Position numbers and translations under genes: made by a program
In this document: positions 1 through 4,931 of the stretch, one piece after another
Numbering within the stretch: position 1 is the stretch's first letter
Layout: the number at the start of each line of letters is the position of its first letter
Source: Dehalococcoidia bacterium
GTDB taxonomy: Bacteria > Chloroflexota > Dehalococcoidia > UBA2979
Length of the DNA stretch: 13,116 nt
Assembly: GCA_018700215.1 (NCBI GenBank)
Contig: JABIST010000058.1
Coordinates: 1-13,116, forward strand
Direction of reading: 5' to 3'
The notes under the pieces: model-generated
Seen by the model: the letters and a program-made list of their open reading frames with translations, nothing else
The model's database searches: none
Told to the model about the DNA's origin: nothing

Positions 1-258
1 ATCGAGGCAGAGATTGGCGGCTTCACCCCGGTCATCGAGTACGCCGTCCTCACCCGCCACCACCTGGACGCCTACCGCCACTACCTCTCCGGCGCACAAC
101 TCCGCCTTGCCGTCGTCCCCGAACCTGCCGCGAAGGCAACCCCACTCACCCACCTCCTCCGCGACGAACTCACCGGAATCGGCTACTGGACCGATGACGC
201 CAAGCCAGCGGTCGCCGCCCAGGCCGCCTTCGACTCCGGTTCCGCCTCAATCGACTGA
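1..258 (+). CDS. C-terminal fragment of an unidentified protein, possibly a P-loop phosphotransferase
   Basis: Frame 1 is open from the first base to a TGA at 256-258, giving the last 85 residues of a gene that begins outside the window. The fragment has soluble alpha/beta character, with a hydrophobic strand followed by a DAYRHYL helix, then RLAVVPEP and a closing GIGYWTDD segment. The order 'strand, helix, strand ending in a Pro, short acidic W-containing segment' resembles the C-terminal part of small P-loop kinases or phosphotransferases, but the Walker motif would lie upstream of the window, so this is only a suggestion. The next gene starts 34 bp later on the same strand, so the two could be co-transcribed. 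Coding character is good, with mostly C/G third positions and no internal stops. I cannot assign a function. Confidence 0.6.
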   Translation: MEAEIGGFTPVIEYAVLTRHHLDAYRHYLSGAQLRLAVVPEPAAKATPLTHLLRDELTGIGYWTDDAKPAVAAQAAFDSGSASID

Positions 259-260
259 TC

Positions 261-278
261 ACCGCCACCCGGGGCGGT
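261..278. other. Small hairpin between two co-directional genes
   Basis: ACCGCC at 261-266 pairs perfectly with GGCGGT at 273-278 around a 6-nt loop. It starts two bases after the stop codon of the upstream partial gene. No T-run follows, so it is a weak terminator or attenuator at best. A poor -10-like TACACT at 278-283 follows but has no convincing -35. Confidence 0.25.
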
Positions 279-292
279 ACACTGAGGACGCT

Positions 293-1144
293 ATGTCTGC
301 GCCCTTAACCGAAACCACAACCGCCGACGACGCGTCCCTCGTGAAGCGCCGCCTCCGCGTCCCCAAAGACGGCCCGCTCAATCCCGAGCAGGGCGTCGAA
401 GCGCTCCGCCGCGCGCTCGAATCCGGCCACCCCTGGTACCCCGCACTGCTCGAAGTAGTCGGCCGCTGGTCCGCCGCCGACGAAGAAGTCGAAGGCGTCA
501 TCTACCGCTTCCTGATCGATGGCGAAGCCTTCGATTGGCTACTGCTCGCCCAACGCCTGCTCGACGAAGTCGATGGCCTCTTCCCGCAGGAGGAAGCCGA
601 ACGACTGCTGCTCTTCGGCATCCCGCCGGACGACAGCAGCGAAGAAGAATTCGCGCGCGCCATCGGTGGGCCCAAGCACCGCGCCCACCTCAACTTCCAG
701 TACGGCGTCACCATCGAAGAGCTGCTGCTCCTCGCCGCTGAACTCGAACTCCAGAAAGCCGGCCGTCTCTCCGGCGCCGGCCAAGCAGAACCGGACATCC
801 TCGCCTTCGAGCGTGTCTACGGTAAGAAGCTCGAAGAACTCCAGCTCCTCTACGCCACCGAAACGGCCGGTGTCATCCTCACCCGCATGCGCCAGTCAGA
901 GTTCCAGTCGTTCATCTACTGGCTGTCAAAATACCGGCTGCGCAACAGCGAGCCAGCGCGGGTCGCCTCCGACACCCGCAAGGCACTCGCCCTCATGTCC
1001 CGCATGGAGCCAGGCCGCATCCGCCTCGGTCGCCTTGATAACCGCACCGTCGACCTTGAGCCGCCAAAGCCGACCAAACGTCCCGCCAGCGCGAAGCGCA
1101 CACGTGCCGCCCGCAATCTCTCGGCCCACCCCGGCGGGGAATAG
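293..1144 (+). CDS. Uncharacterised helical protein, Chloroflexota-type
   Basis: The gene encodes 283 residues. The frame is open upstream to position 14, but ATG 293 is chosen because GAGG lies at 284-287, six bases before it, and because the upstream part reads as low-complexity Ser/Pro/Thr sequence. The protein looks soluble and mostly alpha-helical: a helix-rich block at about 30-110 (including FLIDGEAFDWLLLAQRL at about 73-89), a GGPKHRAHLNFQYGV segment near 125-139, and a second helical block at 140-240. The C terminus (about 255-275) is a basic Pro/Lys/Arg/Ala tail, probably disordered and possibly nucleic-acid contacting. There is no signal peptide, membrane segment or recognisable catalytic motif. 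From memory the central part resembles a conserved uncharacterised family in Chloroflexota genomes, which I cannot verify here. It converges on dxs with 33 bp between the stops. Confidence 0.75.
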   Translation: MSAPLTETTTADDASLVKRRLRVPKDGPLNPEQGVEALRRALESGHPWYPALLEVVGRWSAADEEVEGVIYRFLIDGEAFDWLLLAQRLLDEVDGLFPQEEAERLLLFGIPPDDSSEEEFARAIGGPKHRAHLNFQYGVTIEELLLLAAELELQKAGRLSGAGQAEPDILAFERVYGKKLEELQLLYATETAGVILTRMRQSEFQSFIYWLSKYRLRNSEPARVASDTRKALALMSRMEPGRIRLGRLDNRTVDLEPPKPTKRPASAKRTRAARNLSAHPGGE

Positions 1145-1177
1145 AACAGAAACCCCACCCGGCACCCGGTCAACCGG

Positions 1178-3085
1178 CTAGCTGCGCGCCTCCACCGGCG
1201 GCGCCGCTGGCTTGCTCGGCAACAATGCCCGCACTGACCGCGCAATCCCGTCCACATCAATCCCACAGGCGGCACGCTGCTGCGCCTGCGTCGCGTGCTC
1301 CACAATCTCGTCCGGCAGCGCAATCGCCCCCAGGAACCGGTCCGCCATCCCGTGCTCAGCCAGCAGCGACAGCACCGCCTCGCCAAAGCCACCCGCGCGC
1401 ACGTTGTCCTCAACCGTCACCACGCCGCCGGTCCGCTGCGCCGCGCCAAGGATCAGCTCCTCGTCCAGCGGCTTCGCGAACCGCGCGTTGATCACCGCCG
1501 CGCTCGTCCCTTCACCCTGCAGCAGCTCGGCCGCCTCCAGGCAGTCCGGCAGCACCGCACCCAGCCCCACCAGCGCCACATCCGAGCCCTCGCGCAGCGT
1601 CGTCCCACTGCCGATGCGAATCCCATCGCCCAGGCCCACCGCGATCTCGCTCGGCGCCCGCCCGCGCGGGTAACGAATCGCGAACGGCCCGTCGTGCGCC
1701 ATCGCCGTCTTCAGCAGTGCCTCCAGCTCCGCGTCGTCCACCGGCGCGGCAATCACCATCCCCGGCAGGCAGCGCAAGAAACTGATGTCCGCGAACCCCT
1801 GGTGCGTCCGCCCGTCCTCGCCCACCACGCCCGCGCGGTCGATCGCGAACACCACCGGCAGCCCCTGCACCACCACGTCATGTACCACCGAGTCGAACCC
1901 GCGCTGCAGGAACGTCGAGTAGATCGCCACAATCGGTCGCATCCCCGCCGCCGCCACACCGGCCGCCGCGGTCACCGCATGCTGCTCCGCGATGCCCACG
2001 TCTAACACCCGATCCGGGAACTCCTCCTGCAACGCCGTCAGACCGGAGCCCTCCAACATTGCCGGCGTAATCACCACCACCCGCTCATCCGCCAGGCACA
2101 GCTCACGCGCCGTATCACCGAACACCTGGCTGTACGTCCGCCCGCCCCCCGAACCGTTCGAAGGCTCCTTCATCCAGAACGTGCCAGAGTGGCTCCGCAC
2201 CGGATCCGCCTCCGCCTCCGGCACCCCGTGCCCCTTCTGCGTCAGCACATGCACCAGCGCCGGCTTCCCCGTGAAGTGCCGCACCGACTTCAGCGTCGAC
2301 TCCATCACGTCAATGTCGTGCCCATCAATCGGCCCGTAGTAGTCGAACCCAAGCTGATCCCAGAACCCCGACTGCACGATGAAGTCGCGTGGCACCCGCT
2401 TCAGTCGCCGCCACTCGTCCCACAGCCGATCGCCCGCCGGCAGGTGCGTCACAAAGTTCTTCAACTCAACCTTGAAGTCGCGGTACGCCGTACCCACCCG
2501 CAGCCGGTTGATACTCCGATTGATCGCGCCCACGTTCGGCGAAATCGACATCTCGTTGTCGTTCAGCACCACAATCACATCGCTCGCCATGTGGCCCAGG
2601 TGATTCAGCGCCTCGAAGCTCATCCCCGCCGTCAGCGCCCCGTCGCCCACCACCGCCACAATCTCGTGCTCCTCGTGCCGCAGATCGCGAGCAATCGCGT
2701 ACCCCGCCGCCGCCGAAAGCGCCGTCCCCGCGTGCCCCACACCAAACGAGTCGTGCTCACTCTCGCGCCGGTCCGGGAACCCCGCAATGCCACCCTGCCG
2801 CCGCAGCGTCCCCATCTGCCCGCGTCGCCCGGTCAAGATCTTGTGAACGTACGCCTGGTGTCCCACATCCCAGATGATCTTGTCGTACGGCGTGTCGAAC
2901 ACCCGATGCAGCGCCAGCGTCACCTCAACAGCACCCAGGTTCGAAGCCAGGTGCCCGGCATCGCCGTTCTCGTGAACAATGTTCACCAGCAGCTCGCGCA
3001 CCTCGGCAGCCAGCGCCGTCATCTCGTCGCTGCTCAGCGACTTGAGATCGCGCCCCTGGTCCAACGCCGTCAGCAGATCCGTCAT
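1178..3085 (-). CDS. dxs: 1-deoxy-D-xylulose-5-phosphate synthase
   Basis: This thiamine-diphosphate enzyme condenses pyruvate and glyceraldehyde 3-phosphate to 1-deoxy-D-xylulose 5-phosphate. This is the entry step of the MEP isoprenoid pathway and also feeds thiamine and pyridoxal synthesis in many bacteria. The 635 residues match the family length. Visible marks are GHLASNLG (44-51, with the conserved His), the ThDP motif GDGALTAGMSFEALN (147-161) ending in LNDN (174-177), YGPIDGHD in the middle, and VGIAEQHAV in the pyrimidine-binding domain with the catalytic Glu. The frame is open upstream to 3166, but ATG 3085 is chosen because GGGAG precedes it at good spacing and because MTDLLTALD fits the usual N terminus. 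The stop is TAG. It stands alone on the minus strand, convergent with the 283-aa gene and divergent from dnaJ. An inverted repeat lies in its leader (3129-3147). Confidence 0.97.
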   Translation of the reverse strand: MTDLLTALDQGRDLKSLSSDEMTALAAEVRELLVNIVHENGDAGHLASNLGAVEVTLALHRVFDTPYDKIIWDVGHQAYVHKILTGRRGQMGTLRRQGGIAGFPDRRESEHDSFGVGHAGTALSAAAGYAIARDLRHEEHEIVAVVGDGALTAGMSFEALNHLGHMASDVIVVLNDNEMSISPNVGAINRSINRLRVGTAYRDFKVELKNFVTHLPAGDRLWDEWRRLKRVPRDFIVQSGFWDQLGFDYYGPIDGHDIDVMESTLKSVRHFTGKPALVHVLTQKGHGVPEAEADPVRSHSGTFWMKEPSNGSGGGRTYSQVFGDTARELCLADERVVVITPAMLEGSGLTALQEEFPDRVLDVGIAEQHAVTAAAGVAAAGMRPIVAIYSTFLQRGFDSVVHDVVVQGLPVVFAIDRAGVVGEDGRTHQGFADISFLRCLPGMVIAAPVDDAELEALLKTAMAHDGPFAIRYPRGRAPSEIAVGLGDGIRIGSGTTLREGSDVALVGLGAVLPDCLEAAELLQGEGTSAAVINARFAKPLDEELILGAAQRTGGVVTVEDNVRAGGFGEAVLSLLAEHGMADRFLGAIALPDEIVEHATQAQQRAACGIDVDGIARSVRALLPSKPAAPPVEARS

Positions 3086-3128
3086 GACACTCCCGAGGTC
3101 AGGCCATCGCCCGATGTCCGAAGGATAT

Positions 3129-3147
3129 CCGCTATCCACGATAGCGG
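3129..3147 (-). repeat. Perfect 7-bp inverted repeat in the dxs leader
   Basis: CCGCTAT at 3129-3135 and ATAGCGG at 3141-3147 form a perfect inverted repeat around a 5-nt loop, 44 bases upstream of the dxs start codon. It could be a protein operator or an mRNA hairpin. No T-run follows on the dxs strand, so it does not look like a terminator. I see no recognised riboswitch core around it. Confidence 0.45.
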
Positions 3148-3229
3148 TCTGCTTCGCCTGCCACACAAACGGAACAGCCCCGGGAAGAGCTCCGCGGCTG
3201 CCCGGCTCAAAGCCCCTCAGTCGCTTCGG

Positions 3230-3502
3230 TCAGTCACCGTTCTTGACCACAATCTGCGTCGGCTTCGCCCTCCCCAGCAACTCGCCCCCCTGCTCGGAAA
3301 TGTCTACCGGCAGCGTCCCTTCGTCGAACAGCTTCGCGAGGGCCCCGAAGAAACTGTCGTCGAACAATGTCGGTCACCATCTGAAATCCCGTCTTCAGCG
3401 GTTCCTACTGGCTCACTTGCCCCGATCAGGGCCCTCAATCTCTGAATCAAGGTCCAGATTGACCAAATACCACGTCAATTCATCTGAGTCGCCTTCACTC
3501 AT
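3230..3502 (-). pseudogene. Frame-broken small coding trace upstream of dxs
   Basis: On the minus strand an ATG at 3502 opens a 29-residue frame (MSEGDSDELTWYLVNL and onward) that stops at 3413. In the same frame, after two further TGA codons, a stretch from a possible TTG start at 3367 to the stop at 3230 encodes 45 residues of natural-looking sequence (FFGALAKLFDEGTLPVDISE and onward). Between them the other two frames are open in parts: one reads SEPVGTAEDGISDGDRH, the other PLKTGFQMVTDI. The whole could be a protein of about 90 residues broken by frameshifts or stops, or two unrelated short ORFs. Neither start has a good Shine-Dalgarno sequence. No family is recognised. The ATG overlaps the right arm of the HspR-type operator, which weakens the case for an active gene. 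Confidence 0.3.
3485..3501. promoter_or_regulatory. HspR operator (HAIR-like) of the dnaJ-hspR-clpC operon
   Basis: TGAGT (3485-3489), seven bases, then ACTCA (3497-3501) is a perfect inverted repeat with exactly the arm core and spacing of the HAIR element CTTGAGT-N7-ACTCAAG described for HspR in actinobacteria. The outer two bases on each side deviate. A further ACTCAA half-site lies at 3515-3520 without a matching left arm. An HspR-like repressor is the second gene downstream. The repeat exactly fills the 17-bp space between TTCATC (3479-3484) and TATTCT (3502-3507), and lies just upstream of the other candidate promoter at 3509-3537. That position suits repression by blocking RNA polymerase. 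Confidence 0.7.
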
Positions 3503-3508
3503 ATTCTA

Positions 3509-3537
3509 TATACAACTCAACAACCCATCGCTATACT
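3509..3537 (+). promoter_or_regulatory. Candidate sigma-A-type promoter of dnaJ, leaderless
   Basis: TATACA (3509-3514, 4 of 6 to TTGACA) and TATACT (3532-3537, 5 of 6 to TATAAT) are separated by 17 bp. The -10 box ends only six bases before the dnaJ ATG, so transcription would start at about the A of the ATG. No Shine-Dalgarno sequence precedes the gene, which fits a leaderless transcript. An alternative is TATTCT at 3502-3507 with a poor -35 at 3479-3484, which would give a leader of about 30 nt. Confidence 0.45.
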
Positions 3538-3543
3538 GCCTTT

Positions 3544-4524
3544 ATGGCAACTGACTTCTACAAAGTGCTCGGCGTCCCCAAAAGCGCCTCCGACAAGGAC
3601 ATCAAGTCCGCTTTCCGCCGCCTCGCCCGCAAGTACCACCCCGACGTGAACCCCGGCGATACCGATGCGGAGCGTCGCTTCAAGGAGATCTCGCAGGCCA
3701 ACGAGGTGCTGGGCGATACCAAGAATCGCGTCGCCTACGACAAGTACGGCGAACAGTGGCAACACGCCGATAAGATCGAAGAGTCCCGCAGGCGCCAGGG
3801 CGCCGGAGGCTTTCCCGGCGGCGGTGGAGGCCACGGCGGCCAGAGCTTCCAGTTCGAGGGCGACCTCTCCGATCTCTTCAGCGGTGGCGGCAATGGCCGC
3901 TTCGACTCACTCTTCCGACGCGCCGCCGGCCGCCAGCGCGGCCAGGACCTCGAGCACAGCGTCAGCGTCACCCTCAACGAGGCGTATCACGGCGCCACCC
4001 GCACCGTGCAACTCAGCACCGGTGGTGGTCCCGGCGCACGTATCGAGGTGAACATCCCGGTTGGCGTCGCGGACGGCCAGCGCATCCGCCTCTCCGGCAA
4101 GGGCGCACCTGGCATGAACGGCGGCAAGCCCGGTGACCTCTTCCTCAGCATCCGCGTCCAGCCGCATCCCAGCTACAAGCGGGATGGCAGCAACCTCCGC
4201 GTCGTCGTCGATGTACCCGTCGCGGACGCGGCACTCGGCGGCGAGGTCCACGTCCCCACGCTCAAAGGCAAGGCACTCGCCCTCAACATCCCCGCCGGCA
4301 CCCAGGCCGGTCGCACCTTCCGCCTCGCCGGCCAGGGCATGCCCACCCCTCGCGCCAGCGATCCCGAGAAATCAGGGTCCGGCGGCTTCGGCGATCTCCT
4401 CGCCGAGGTTCGCCTGGTCCTCCCCGACGAGCTGACCGACGAGCAGCGTGCCCTCTTCGAACAACTCCGCGCATCGTCCACCAGCGAGCCCGCGGCCGCA
4501 GGCGACGGAGGGAGCAGCGCATGA
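3544..4524 (+). CDS. dnaJ: J-domain co-chaperone without zinc finger (DnaJ/CbpA-like)
   Basis: The protein stimulates the ATPase of DnaK (Hsp70) and delivers unfolded clients to it. The 326 residues read as an N-terminal J-domain (about 4-70) with the essential HPD triad at 32-34, a Gly/Phe-rich linker (about 86-120, including a DLFSGG segment), then the two beta-barrel substrate-binding domains (about 134-295, with GQRIRLSGKGAPG and GDLFLSIRVQPHP as typical blocks). The four CxxCxGxG repeats of classical DnaJ are absent, so this is a type B or CbpA-like J-protein, and its length agrees. No dnaK or grpE lies in the window. It is the first gene of the operon: hspR starts within its stop codon (ATGA overlap at 4521-4524). 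The upstream HAIR-like site suggests HspR control. No ribosome-binding site is visible, consistent with leaderless translation. Confidence 0.95.
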   Translation: MATDFYKVLGVPKSASDKDIKSAFRRLARKYHPDVNPGDTDAERRFKEISQANEVLGDTKNRVAYDKYGEQWQHADKIEESRRRQGAGGFPGGGGGHGGQSFQFEGDLSDLFSGGGNGRFDSLFRRAAGRQRGQDLEHSVSVTLNEAYHGATRTVQLSTGGGPGARIEVNIPVGVADGQRIRLSGKGAPGMNGGKPGDLFLSIRVQPHPSYKRDGSNLRVVVDVPVADAALGGEVHVPTLKGKALALNIPAGTQAGRTFRLAGQGMPTPRASDPEKSGSGGFGDLLAEVRLVLPDELTDEQRALFEQLRASSTSEPAAAGDGGSSA

Positions 4525-4853
4525 GATACGACGAACACCCGATCCCGCGGCACGAACCGGTCTTCCAGATCTCAATCGTCGCCCGCATGATCGGCCTCCA
4601 CCAACAGACCATCCGCTCCTACGAACGGATCGGCCTCGTCTCACCTCACCGCACCGCCGGAAATACCCGCCTCTTCTCACACGAAGATGTCGAGCGCCTG
4701 CGTACCGTCACCCGCCTCGTCAACGATCTCGGCGTCAACCTCGCCGGCGTCGACGTGATCATGCGGATGACCCACCAGATCGAGCTGCTCCAGAAGGAAC
4801 TCGAGCAAACCCGCGCCGAACGAGACCAACTCCGAGGCGGCACGCGGCACTGA
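4521..4853 (+). CDS. hspR: HspR-like MerR-family heat-shock repressor
   Basis: This DNA-binding repressor of chaperone genes has 110 residues, short as expected for HspR. A MerR-type winged helix-turn-helix occupies about 15-80: ISIVARMIGLHQQTIRSYERIGLVSP (17-42) is the recognition-helix region, TRLFSHEDVERLR (49-61) the wing and following helix, and GVNLAGVDVIMRM (71-83) the hallmark HspR helix. A C-terminal coiled coil (about 84-105) should give dimerisation. There is no effector domain or metal-binding Cys pattern as in metal-sensing MerR members. The gene overlaps the dnaJ stop by 4 bp and has GGAGGGAG upstream, so it is translationally coupled. By analogy with actinobacteria, DnaK may act as its co-repressor, but dnaK is not in this window. 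Confidence 0.9.
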   Translation: MRYDEHPIPRHEPVFQISIVARMIGLHQQTIRSYERIGLVSPHRTAGNTRLFSHEDVERLRTVTRLVNDLGVNLAGVDVIMRMTHQIELLQKELEQTRAERDQLRGGTRH

Positions 4854-4873
4854 CCCGCCTGCCCGCCGCTAGG

Positions 4874-4911
4874 CAACTGACTGAATCCCGCCTCCAGACA
4901 ACTGACCGAAT
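4874..4911 (+). repeat. 13-bp direct repeat in the hspR-clpC gap
   Basis: CAACTGACTGAAT (4874-4886) and CAACTGACCGAAT (4899-4911) differ at one base and are 25 bp apart start to start. They fill much of the 78-bp gap before clpC. They do not match the HAIR element. They may be a small duplication or binding sites for an unknown regulator. Confidence 0.4.
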
Positions 4912-4931
4912 AGCGAAGCAGGAGCTTCCAA

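Larger units (their letters stand above)
3086..3543. other. 458-bp divergent intergenic region between dxs and dnaJ
   Basis: No intact conventional gene is visible here. From the dxs side it holds the dxs ribosome-binding site, a 7-bp inverted repeat (3129-3147), a GC-rich stretch able to form an imperfect hairpin (about 3175-3210), a frame-broken coding trace on the minus strand (3230-3502), an HspR-type operator (3485-3501) and AT-richer promoter elements ending at dnaJ. The last 100 bases are clearly AT-richer than the rest of the window. No tRNA or recognised riboswitch was seen. Confidence 0.6.

Noticed and set aside
1165..1177. CCGG-TCAA-CCGG hairpin between the 283-aa gene and dxs as a terminator
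   Set aside because: The stem has only 4 bp with no T-run, too weak to support in GC-rich DNA.
3175..3260. Riboswitch or structured RNA (thiamine, cobalamin, SRP-like) in the dxs leader
   Set aside because: None of the conserved core motifs of those RNAs could be found. Only an imperfect GC hairpin is present.
2189..3445. 418-codon plus-strand open frame antisense to dxs
   Set aside because: The His/Arg/Pro/Gln-rich translation has no motif, while dxs on the other strand is certain.
3447..3462. TCAA-N8-TTGA dyad as a second HspR site
   Set aside because: The arms have the wrong orientation and spacing relative to HAIR, and 4-bp arms occur by chance.
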